The notes under the pieces: generated by a model | Told to the model about the DNA's origin: nothing | What the model saw: only the letters and a program-made list of their open reading frames with translations | The model's database searches: none | Shown here: one piece after another, positions 57,123 to 64,000 of the stretch | How the letters are laid out: each line of letters starts with the position of its first letter | Numbering within the stretch: position 1 is the stretch's first letter | NCBI GenBank assembly: GCA_012729605.1 | Contig: JAAYCV010000092.1 | Span: forward strand, 1-64,000 | From: Ramlibacter sp. | GTDB taxonomy: Bacteria; Pseudomonadota; Gammaproteobacteria; Burkholderiales; Burkholderiaceae_C | DNA length: 64,000 nt | Direction of reading: 5' to 3' | Translations under genes and position numbers: made by a program

Positions 57123-58406
57123 TCAGGCCTTCTGCCAGACAGCAGCAAAGAAGCCGTCCATGTCGTGCAGGTCCGGCCACAGGCGCAGATAGCGCCCAGC
57201 TTCGGTCTCGCCCTGCTCCGGACTGCCCAGCAGCTCGGCCTGCTCGACCTTGCGCTGCGCCAGCAGCTCCACCACATTCAGCGGCTTGAACCCAGGATTG
57301 GCCTGACTGAAGGCTTCGGCGATCTGCTCGTTCTCCTGTGGCAGCACGCTGCAGGTGGCATAGACCAGACGGCCGCCGGACTTGACCAGGCGCGCGGCGC
57401 TGGCCAGGATGGCAGCCTGTTTCGCGACCAGTTCCTGCACCGTCTGCTCGGACTGGCGCCATTTCAGGTCCGGGCTGCGGCGCAGCGTGCCCAGGCCGGA
57501 GCATGGGGCATCAACCAGCACGCGATCGATCTTGCCGCTGAGGCGCTTGATGCGCTCGTCGCGTTCGTGCGCGATGGCGGCCGGATGCACGTTGCTCAGG
57601 CCGCTGCGTGCCAGACGCGGCTTGAGCTTTTCCAGCCGGTGTGCCGACACGTCAAATGCGTACAGGCGGCCAGTGTTGCGCATTTCTGCACCCAGTGCCA
57701 GTGTCTTGCCGCCGGCACCGGCACAGAAGTCCACCACCATCTCGCCACGGCGTGCATCCAGCAGCAGTGCCAGCAACTGCGAGCCCTCATCCTGCACCTC
57801 GAAAGCGCCCTCCTTGAACAACTCCAGTCGTGTCAGCGCCGGGCGTTCGCGCAGGCGTATGCCCCAGGGCGAGAAACGCGTGGCTTCGGCCTGCAGCTGC
57901 TCCTGCGCCAGCGCCTTGAGCACATCGGGCCGCTTGGCCTTGAGGGCGTTGACACGCAGATCCAGCGGTGCGCCCTGCAGCAGGCTGTCGGCCAGCTGCT
58001 GGAAGCGCTCGGCACCCAGCTGCTGCTGCAGCGCATCGGCCAGCCAGTTGGGCAGGTTGTGGCGGTGGATCGGCAGCAGCTGCTCATCCGTAATCTGCTG
58101 GCAGGCCGCCAGCCATTCCTTTTCCTGCGGCTGGATCGCGCCCTGGACGAAATCGGCCGGTGCAGCCAGCCCCAGGATCGCTAGGCGACGCTCGCGCGCA
58201 CCACTGCCGCTGCGGGCCAGCAGCTCGAAATACGGCTTGCGGCGCAGCACCTGGTAGACGGTTTCGGTCAGCGTGGCGCGCTCGCGAGAACCGAGTTCAC
58301 GATGCTCGCGGAAATAGCGCGACACGATGGCGTCGGCTGGATGGTCAAAACGCAGGATCTGGCCTACCAGGGTGGCGGCATGGTCCAGCAGGGCTTTGGG
58401 ATGCAT
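57123..58406 (-). CDS. rsmB: RsmB-like 16S rRNA cytosine-C5 methyltransferase
   Basis: 427-residue Nol1/Nop2/Sun-family enzyme. An N-terminal ~140-residue helical region precedes the SAM fold: VVDFCAGAGGKTLALGA (motif I), DAPCSGLGTLRRSPDLKWR (motif IV with the first Cys) and VYATCSVLPQENE (motif VI with the catalytic Cys). C967 of 16S rRNA is the expected target by similarity; the N-terminal region is only loosely like the NusB domain of E. coli RsmB, so another RsmB/RsmF-type target is possible. Followed by a terminator. Confidence 0.85.
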   Translation of the reverse strand: MHPKALLDHAATLVGQILRFDHPADAIVSRYFREHRELGSRERATLTETVYQVLRRKPYFELLARSGSGARERRLAILGLAAPADFVQGAIQPQEKEWLAACQQITDEQLLPIHRHNLPNWLADALQQQLGAERFQQLADSLLQGAPLDLRVNALKAKRPDVLKALAQEQLQAEATRFSPWGIRLRERPALTRLELFKEGAFEVQDEGSQLLALLLDARRGEMVVDFCAGAGGKTLALGAEMRNTGRLYAFDVSAHRLEKLKPRLARSGLSNVHPAAIAHERDERIKRLSGKIDRVLVDAPCSGLGTLRRSPDLKWRQSEQTVQELVAKQAAILASAARLVKSGGRLVYATCSVLPQENEQIAEAFSQANPGFKPLNVVELLAQRKVEQAELLGSPEQGETEAGRYLRLWPDLHDMDGFFAAVWQKA

Positions 58407-58488
58407 GGAAACTCTCTCAGTCAGGGCCCGATACGCTTCGGGCCGGAAAATTCGGATCAGGCAGGTCTGGTGCCCTGCCCGCTTGGGT

Positions 58489-59577
58489 TCAGAACAGCTC
58501 GGACAGCAAGTCCAGCGCCTGCATGTAGGCGCTGCTGCACATCAATTCGTCCCAGTCCGGTGCCGGGCCGGTCGGCAACAGGGCGCGGCGGCGCAGCTCG
58601 CTGGCTTCGTCCAGCAACAGCTGCTGCTTGACCACGGCTTCGCTGACGTGCGCCATGGCGGCATCGAGTGCTTCGCCGCCATCCAGGCTCTGATTGCACA
58701 GCAGCACCAGGTCACAGCCGGCGCGAATCGCGGCCACGGCGGCTTCACCATGCGTGAGCGTGCGGCCCTGCATCTGGCGTGCGCCCTGCATGCTCAGGTC
58801 ATCGCTAATCACGGCGCCCCGGAAATCCAGCTCGCCACGCAGGATGTCCTGGATCCAGGTAGCGCTGAAACCGGCCGGACGCGCATCGACCTTGGGGTAG
58901 ATCACGTGGGCCGGCATGACGGCGGTCAGCGTGTTGTTGAGCCAGCCATAGGGACGCACATCGTCCTTCAGGATGCGCTTCAGGCTGCGCTTGTCGACCG
59001 GAATCGCCACGTGCGAATCGGCCTTGACGTAGCCGTGACCCGGGAAGTGCTTGCCGCAGTTGCCCATGCCGGCCTGCAGCAGGCCGAGCATCAGGCTTTG
59101 CGATAGCTGCGTCACCAGGTGCGGATCGGCATCAAAGGCGCGATCACCGATCACGCTGCTTTCGCCGTAGTCGAGATCGAGCACCGGGGTAAAGCTGAAA
59201 TCGATGCCGCAGGCGCGCAGCTCGGAGGCCAGCACGTAGCCACAGGCGGTCGCCACCTGGCTGGCATGCTGCGCCTGCTTATTGAGGCGGCGCTTGCCGC
59301 CCTGCCCCTGGCGCCACAGTTCGCCCAGCGCGCGCATGGGCGGCAGGCGGGTGAAGCCATCGGTGCGGAAACGCTGCACGCGGCCGCCTTCGTGATCGAC
59401 CGCGATCAGGATATCGGGCCGGATCGACTTGATCTCGGCGCTCAGGGCGCTGATCTGCGCACGGCTTTCCCAGTTGCGGCCAAAGTAGATCAGGCCACCC
59501 ACCAGCGGGTGTTGCAGGCGTTCACGGTCGGCAGCGTCCAGGTGGGTGCCGGCAATATCGATGATCAGGGGATGCAT
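58489..59577 (-). CDS. nagZ: beta-N-acetylhexosaminidase
   Basis: 362-residue GH3 enzyme that removes GlcNAc from anhydromuropeptides in cell-wall recycling. LVGGLIYFGRN, AVDHEGGRVQRF, the KHFPGHG His-Asp loop with catalytic His further on, and VISDDLSMQGA with the catalytic Asp nucleophile are intact. Cytoplasmic, no signal peptide. It follows acpS by 33 bases. Confidence 0.96.
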   Translation of the reverse strand: MHPLIIDIAGTHLDAADRERLQHPLVGGLIYFGRNWESRAQISALSAEIKSIRPDILIAVDHEGGRVQRFRTDGFTRLPPMRALGELWRQGQGGKRRLNKQAQHASQVATACGYVLASELRACGIDFSFTPVLDLDYGESSVIGDRAFDADPHLVTQLSQSLMLGLLQAGMGNCGKHFPGHGYVKADSHVAIPVDKRSLKRILKDDVRPYGWLNNTLTAVMPAHVIYPKVDARPAGFSATWIQDILRGELDFRGAVISDDLSMQGARQMQGRTLTHGEAAVAAIRAGCDLVLLCNQSLDGGEALDAAMAHVSEAVVKQQLLLDEASELRRRALLPTGPAPDWDELMCSSAYMQALDLLSELF

Positions 59578-59610
59578 GGCGGACGGTCTCGGAAAAAAAC
59601 AGATAAGAAA

Positions 59611-60018
59611 TCAGGAGTCGGAATCGGGCAGATACTCGACGATGACAAAACTGGAAGCCTGCTCGGCCTCGTCGGTGACGCTGACATGGGCGTGCAGGCG
59701 GCGTTCGCGGAACCAGCGGTCCAGGTCACCGTGCAGCACGATCTGCGGCTGGCCGCTGGGCGCATTCAGGATCTCGCAACGGCGCCAGTGCATGGGCATG
59801 CGCATGCCCATGCCAATCGCCTTGCTGAAGGCTTCCTTGGCGGAAAAGCGCGTGGCCAGATAGCTGACACCACGATCGGCCCAGCGCGCGCTGCGCTGGC
59901 GGTAGACCTGCAGCTCGCTCGGGCCGAGTACGGTTTCGGCAAAGCGCTCGCCGCGCCGCTCCAGCGTGGCACGGATGCGGCGGATATCGCACAGGTCGGT
60001 GCCGATGCCGTAAATCAT
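59611..60018 (-). CDS. acpS: holo-[acyl-carrier-protein] synthase
   Basis: 135-residue enzyme that transfers 4'-phosphopantetheine to [18 protein letters not shown] has the first metal Asp, and [15 protein letters not shown] the Lys-Glu pair. The start overlaps the upstream hydrolase stop as ATGA. The normal upstream neighbour pdxJ is one gene further on because of an inserted hydrolase gene. Confidence 0.96.
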   Translation of the reverse strand: MIYGIGTDLCDIRRIRATLERRGERFAETVLGPSELQVYRQRSARWADRGVSYLATRFSAKEAFSKAIGMGMRMPMHWRRCEILNAPSGQPQIVLHGDLDRWFRERRLHAHVSVTDEAEQASSFVIVEYLPDSDS

Positions 60019-60815
60019 GCGAGTACACCCCAGTCCTGCAGCACCTGCAGCATCGCCTGTTGCGTGACCTCAGGATTCTCCAGATGCGGCGAATGGCCGC
60101 AATCGGGCAGCAATAGATCAGTGGCGCCCGGAATGCCGGCGGCGATATCGTGCATGTGCTGCACCGTGGCGTACTGGTCGCCAGCGCCCTGCATCACGCA
60201 GGTGGGCACTTGAACAGCGGGCAAGGCATAGGCCAAGTTCCAGTGGGCAAACGCCGGCAGCTGCCAGGTCGCGTTCCAGGCCATGAACACCGTTTCGACG
60301 CGGTCTGCGCCATGGTAGCGCGCCAGGCCGCGCGACAGCTTGCCGGCGTCCCAGGCCACACGCGCCTCGCGGATACCCTGCAGCGTCACCTCTTCCACGT
60401 AGATGTGGGCGGCCAGCGTGATCAGGCCACGCAGGCGTTCAGGCTGTTCGGCCGCGTGCAACAGGCCGATGCTGCCGCCATCGGAATGGCCGATGGTCAC
60501 GTAGTCACGATCGGGAATCGCTTGCGCCAGTACCTGCGGCAGTTCTTCCAGTGCATAGCGATGCAGGTAGTGGATGGTGCGCGGCTGCTGTTGCGGATCG
60601 GACTGGCCATGGCCCTGGCGGTCAAACAGCAGGCCGTCGCAGCCGGCGGCATCGCACAGGGCTTGCGGAAAGCCCTTCCACATGCGCGTGCTGCCCAGGC
60701 CCTCGTGCAGGAACACCAGCACCGGTCGGCTGGCGGCCTGGCTGGCATCAGCTGGTTGCAGCGCCTCGGCATGGATGCGGGCGCCGTTGTTCAGAAGGAT
60801 GTTGTCGGTATTCAT
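60015..60815 (-). CDS. alpha/beta hydrolase
   Basis: 266-residue alpha/beta-hydrolase. [14 protein letters not shown] has the oxyanion loop, the nucleophile elbow is [10 protein letters not shown] with Ser, and [13 protein letters not shown] near the end supplies the His. Substrate unknown. Start at the ATG at 60815, which overlaps the pdxJ stop as ATGA, and its own stop overlaps acpS the same way, so it is embedded in the pdxJ-acpS unit. Confidence 0.88.
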   Translation of the reverse strand: MNTDNILLNNGARIHAEALQPADASQAASRPVLVFLHEGLGSTRMWKGFPQALCDAAGCDGLLFDRQGHGQSDPQQQPRTIHYLHRYALEELPQVLAQAIPDRDYVTIGHSDGGSIGLLHAAEQPERLRGLITLAAHIYVEEVTLQGIREARVAWDAGKLSRGLARYHGADRVETVFMAWNATWQLPAFAHWNLAYALPAVQVPTCVMQGAGDQYATVQHMHDIAAGIPGATDLLLPDCGHSPHLENPEVTQQAMLQVLQDWGVLA

Positions 60816-61579
60816 GCGTGGCGGCCTGCGGCGCGCAGGCATTGCAGATAGGCTTCCACCGTTGACGCGTAGCCCAGCTCCAGCGCATCGGCGATCAGGG
60901 CGTGGCCAATCGAGACTTCCTGCAGGCCTGGTACGGTACGGGCAAAGTCGATCAGGTTGTCCCGGTTCAGGTCATGGCCGGCATTCACGCCCAGGCCGGC
61001 GTCGAGTGCGGCCTGCGCGGCAGCGGCAAAACGCTGCAGCTGTTGCTGCTGCTGATCCGTACCCCAGGCGGCGGCATAGGGCTCGGTATACAGCTCGATG
61101 CGGTCCGCACCGACTTCACGTGCCAGCGGCATCAGCGCCGGCTCGGCATCCATGAACAGGCTGACACGCACGCCCAGCCCATGGCACTCCTCGATCAGCG
61201 GACGCAGGCGATCGCGCACACTGACATCTTGCAGATCCCAGCCATGGTCGCTGGTGAACTGGTCTTCGCTATCAGGCACGAAAGTGGCCTGGTGCGGACG
61301 CGTCTGGCGGATGAAATCCATCAGGTTCTGGGTCGGATTACCCTCGATATTGAATTCCTGGTGCGGCCAGTTCTGCATCAGATCGGCCAGTTCCTGCACA
61401 TCGCTGCTGCGGATATGGCGCTCATCCGGACGCGGGTGGATGGTGATGCCATCGGCGCCGGCCTGCAGGCACAGGGCCGCCGCACGCGTGACGCTGGGAA
61501 TGCCCAGATGGCGCGTATTGCGCAGCAAGGCCACCTTGTTCACGTTTACCGACAGCTGGGTGGTTCCGGTTGGATTCAT
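60812..61579 (-). CDS. pdxJ: pyridoxine 5'-phosphate synthase
   Basis: 255-residue TIM-barrel enzyme forming pyridoxine phosphate. LSVNVNKVALLRNTR, GITIHPRPDERHI, FNIEGNPT, VSLFMDAEP and GLGVNAGHDLN are conserved. The ATG at 61579 overlaps the recO stop (ATGA); the longer frame upstream lies within recO. Confidence 0.97.
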   Translation of the reverse strand: MNPTGTTQLSVNVNKVALLRNTRHLGIPSVTRAAALCLQAGADGITIHPRPDERHIRSSDVQELADLMQNWPHQEFNIEGNPTQNLMDFIRQTRPHQATFVPDSEDQFTSDHGWDLQDVSVRDRLRPLIEECHGLGVRVSLFMDAEPALMPLAREVGADRIELYTEPYAAAWGTDQQQQQLQRFAAAAQAALDAGLGVNAGHDLNRDNLIDFARTVPGLQEVSIGHALIADALELGYASTVEAYLQCLRAAGRHA

Positions 61580-62334
61580 AGTTTCTGCAACTCCATCATC
61601 ATCTTGCGCGTACGCAACATCTCCACGCCACAATGGGCATGCAGCACGCCACGCAGCTGCTGTTTCAGGCCCTGCGCCACGTCACGCTGTGCCATGCACA
61701 GCTGCATCACCGCCTGCAGCGACTGCTCACCCTGCATCGCCTGCTCCAGCGCCAGCCAGTGCGACGCGGCCAGTGCCTGGCGCCGTTCTTCCGGCTGTGC
61801 CAGCCGCAGGCCGCTGTGCGCCAGCAGCACATAGTGCCGGTCGGCTTGCAGCGGCTGGTGCGTCAGTGTCTGCACATCGAGCGCCGGCAACAGGCCGACT
61901 TCGCGCAGCAGCGTCAGTTCGAAGGCGCGCAGCACCGCTTCCAGCCATTCGCCGGCATGGTCGGACGCCATCAGCGCCAGTGCGCGCGCATAGACATCGA
62001 ACAGCGCCGGATGCGGATCATCCCGTGCCAGCATGCGCAGCAGCAATTCATTCAGATAATAGCCCGACAGCAGGCGTTCCCCGGTCGGCATGATATGGCC
62101 GCCGATCCATTCGGCCGAACGCAGCATGCGGATATCGGCATCGCCGCCAAAGCTCAGGTGCAAGGGCTGCAGCGGCAGCAGCACCGGCCGGAAATTCGAA
62201 CTGGGCTTTTTCGCGCCACGCGCCATCAGCGCGGTGCGGCCATGGTGGCGCGTGAACACCTCCAGGATCAGGCTGCTTTCGCTCCAGTCGTAGTGATGCA
62301 GCACGAAAGCCGGCTCATGCGCCACGCGTTTCAT
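61576..62334 (-). CDS. recO: DNA repair protein RecO
   Basis: 252-residue RecFOR-pathway protein. An N-terminal OB-fold (AFVLHHYDWSESSLILEVFT, then GRTALMARGAKKP) is followed by a helical domain (GYYLNELLLRML, RAFELTLLREVGLLP). No zinc cysteine cluster is evident. Located between era and pdxJ, the usual order. Confidence 0.94.
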   Translation of the reverse strand: MKRVAHEPAFVLHHYDWSESSLILEVFTRHHGRTALMARGAKKPSSNFRPVLLPLQPLHLSFGGDADIRMLRSAEWIGGHIMPTGERLLSGYYLNELLLRMLARDDPHPALFDVYARALALMASDHAGEWLEAVLRAFELTLLREVGLLPALDVQTLTHQPLQADRHYVLLAHSGLRLAQPEERRQALAASHWLALEQAMQGEQSLQAVMQLCMAQRDVAQGLKQQLRGVLHAHCGVEMLRTRKMMMELQKL

Positions 62335-62361
62335 GCTGCCTCCAGGGGCCGCCGCATGGGC

Positions 62362-63399
62362 TTACTCGTAACCGAAAGAGCGCACGCGCGCTTCGTCGTC
62401 GGCCCAGCCGGAACGCACCTTGACCCACAGCTCCAGGAACACCTTGGCATCCATCAGGCGCTCCAGCTCCTGGCGCGCCTCGGTGCCGATGCGCTTGATG
62501 CGCTCGCCCTTGTCGCCAATCACCATCGCCTTGTGGCCATCGCGCTCCACCACGATGGTGGCGGCAATGCGCACCATGCGTGCAGCCGCCTTGCCCGGCT
62601 CCTCCTGGAACTGGTCGATCACCACGGTCGAGGTATAGGGCAGCTCGTCACCCGTCAGGCGGAACAGCTTTTCACGCACGATCTCGCTGGCCAGGAAGCG
62701 CTCGCTCTTGTCGGTCAGCTCGGCTTCGTCATGCCACCAGGGCTGTTGCGGCAGATATTTGGCCACGATGTCGAGCAGGCGCTCGATATCGCGGGAATTC
62801 TTGGCCGACATCGGCACGAATTCGGCAAACGGATGGCGCTCCTGCATGTCGCGCAGCCAGGGCGCGATTTCGCTGCGGCGGTGCACGGTGTCCAGCTTGT
62901 TGGCCACCAGCAGCACCGGTACATCGGTCGGCAACAGCGACAGCACCTTGGCATCGGCCAGACTGAAGCTGCCAGCCTCGACCACGAACAGCACCACCTG
63001 CACGTCAGAGACGGCGCCGGTCACGGCCTTGTTCAGCGACTTGTTCAGCGCATTGCCGTGGCGCGTCTGGAAACCCGGGGTATCGACAAACACGAACTGG
63101 TCGTCGCCGCGCGTGCGGATGCCGGTGATGCGGTGGCGCGTGGTCTGCGCCTTGCGCGAGGTGATGCTGATTTTCTGGCCGACCAGCGCATTCAGCAGCG
63201 TGGACTTGCCAACGTTGGGCTTGCCGACGATGGCCACCATGCCGCAACGCTGCTGCTCCGGGTCGGAAGCACCCGGCTGGCTGCCCGGCTGTGCCGGTGC
63301 CAGCGGTTCCTTGCCCAGCAGGCGCTGCAGCTGGGCCTCGGTATCGGCATCCAGTGCAGCGGCGGCAGGCTTGGGATCGGTCGGGGAAGAAGAACTCAT
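62362..63399 (-). CDS. era: GTPase Era
   Basis: 345-residue GTPase for 16S rRNA/30S maturation. Motifs G1 [10 protein letters not shown]3 DTPGF, G4 ANKLD, and a C-terminal KH domain [13 protein letters not shown]. The first ~50 residues are a polar Ala/Pro-rich extension absent from E. coli Era. The start overlaps the rnc stop (ATGA). Confidence 0.97.
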   Translation of the reverse strand: MSSSSPTDPKPAAAALDADTEAQLQRLLGKEPLAPAQPGSQPGASDPEQQRCGMVAIVGKPNVGKSTLLNALVGQKISITSRKAQTTRHRITGIRTRGDDQFVFVDTPGFQTRHGNALNKSLNKAVTGAVSDVQVVLFVVEAGSFSLADAKVLSLLPTDVPVLLVANKLDTVHRRSEIAPWLRDMQERHPFAEFVPMSAKNSRDIERLLDIVAKYLPQQPWWHDEAELTDKSERFLASEIVREKLFRLTGDELPYTSTVVIDQFQEEPGKAAARMVRIAATIVVERDGHKAMVIGDKGERIKRIGTEARQELERLMDAKVFLELWVKVRSGWADDEARVRSFGYE

Positions 63400-64000
63400 G
63401 TCGGTTTCCGGGTAGAAAGTAAGGGGCGGCGCGGCTTGGCCGCAGCGGCGGCCTGCTGTTGTTGCAGCAGCACCAGCACGCGGCTGGCGGCATCCTGCTC
63501 GGCAGCGCGGCGGGAACGGCCCTGGCCACGCTGGCTGATCTGCAGTGCCGGAATCTGGCAATCGACCAGGAAGGTCTGGCTATGCGCCTCGCCCTCGATA
63601 CCAGCCACATCATACGTGGGGACCTTCATCTTGCGCGCCTGCAGCCATTCCTGCAAGGAGGTCTTGGCATCCTTGGCGGTGACGGACTGGTTCTGGCTCA
63701 GGTCGACATCGGCAAACAGGCGATGCACCAGGGTTTCAGCCGCCAGATAACCGGCGTCCAGGTAGATGGCGCCAATGATGGCTTCGAAGGCATCGGCCAG
63801 GATCGACGGGCGTTTCAGGCCACCGGAGCGCAGCTCGCCCTCGCCCAGCCGCAGGCAGTTCGCCAGCTTCAGTTGCAGTGCCAGCTGGTGCAGGCTGTCC
63901 TGCTTGACCAGGTTGGCGCGGATGCGTGACAGGTCGCCTTCGGGCGATGCCTTCAGGCGCTCGAACAGCAGGCTGGAAATCGCCAGGCCAAGCACCGAAT
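63396..64000 (-). CDS. rnc: ribonuclease III (5' end cut by window edge)
   Basis: C-terminal ~201 residues of RNase III. The frame enters from the right edge at [15 protein letters not shown], which directly follows the GDS signature in this family. The second catalytic acidic stretch is [19 protein letters not shown]. The dsRNA-binding domain is about the last 85 residues ([20 protein letters not shown], later [15 protein letters not shown]), with a Gln/Ala-rich tail. The GTG at 63995 is internal, not a start. Coupled to era. Confidence 0.95.
   Translation of the reverse strand, partial: SVLGLAISSLLFERLKASPEGDLSRIRANLVKQDSLHQLALQLKLANCLRLGEGELRSGGLKRPSILADAFEAIIGAIYLDAGYLAAETLVHRLFADVDLSQNQSVTAKDAKTSLQEWLQARKMKVPTYDVAGIEGEAHSQTFLVDCQIPALQISQRGQGRSRRAAEQDAASRVLVLLQQQQAAAAAKPRRPLLSTRKPT

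Overview
This is a GC-rich, densely coding chromosomal segment of a betaproteobacterium, most likely of the order Burkholderiales. The evidence is gene order and gene content: rpsF-priB-rpsR-rplI, hisF-hisI-hisE-(membrane protein)-HIT-tatABC, rnc-era-recO-pdxJ-acpS-nagZ, PHA genes, cysI-DUF934-cysH-cysD-cysN, and ftsK-lolA-rarA. I see no rRNA, insertion sequence, prophage or CRISPR array, and no intergenic gap longer than about 260 bases.

Layout. 1-2 kb: 3' part of nadA, a MutT-type Nudix gene and a DUF815 ATPase (minus). 2-3.6 kb: ribosomal operon rpsF-priB-rpsR-rplI. 3.7-7 kb: PEP synthase and an NlpE-like lipoprotein. 7-11 kb: alaA-hom-thrC amino-acid operon. 11-16.2 kb: an Mth938-domain gene, a Bcp peroxiredoxin with a structured leader, PhoH and a PabB-PabC fusion (plus). 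16.2-18.7 kb: dnaB, interrupted by an intein. 18.9-25.8 kb: assimilatory sulfate reduction genes, ferredoxin and ferredoxin reductase. 25.9-28 kb: thiD, a GIY-YIG nuclease gene and tRNA-Asn. 28-31 kb: PHA reductase and synthase. 31-38.9 kb: pgeF, Nudix, glmM, folP, ftsH, rlmE, yhbY and a glycosyltransferase-like gene. 38.9-44 kb: tatCBA, HIT, hisE-I-F and an SDR gene. 44-49.5 kb: a ferredoxin/flavin reductase, a VOC protein and livFGMH. 49.7-56.3 kb: rarA, lolA, ftsK, a Crp-family regulator and trxB. 56.6-57 kb: rpmB-rpmG. 57-64 kb: rsmB, nagZ, acpS, a hydrolase, pdxJ, recO, era and the 3' part of rnc.

The most notable feature is a 350-residue intein inserted between the Lys and Thr of the DnaB P-loop. 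It lacks a Cys/Ser at position 1, carries Trp, Cys and Thr at the positions that define class 3 inteins, and contains a two-motif LAGLIDADG homing endonuclease. The replicative helicase therefore cannot bind ATP until it splices. Other points of interest are a catalytically complete GIY-YIG protein of unknown role beside tRNA-Asn, a complex RNA fold in the bcp leader, a CRP-class palindrome upstream of the Crp-family gene, and a twin-arginine-like signal on LolA.

Many genes are translationally coupled by ATGA or TGATG overlaps (DUF815 ATPase-mutT, DUF934-cysH, cysD-cysN, hisI-hisE, rnc-era, recO-pdxJ-hydrolase-acpS). The sulfate block converts sulfate to APS (CysDN), APS to sulfite (CysH) and sulfite to sulfide (CysI). 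No CysJ-type flavoprotein is present, so the ferredoxin and ferredoxin-NADP reductase directly downstream are candidate electron carriers.
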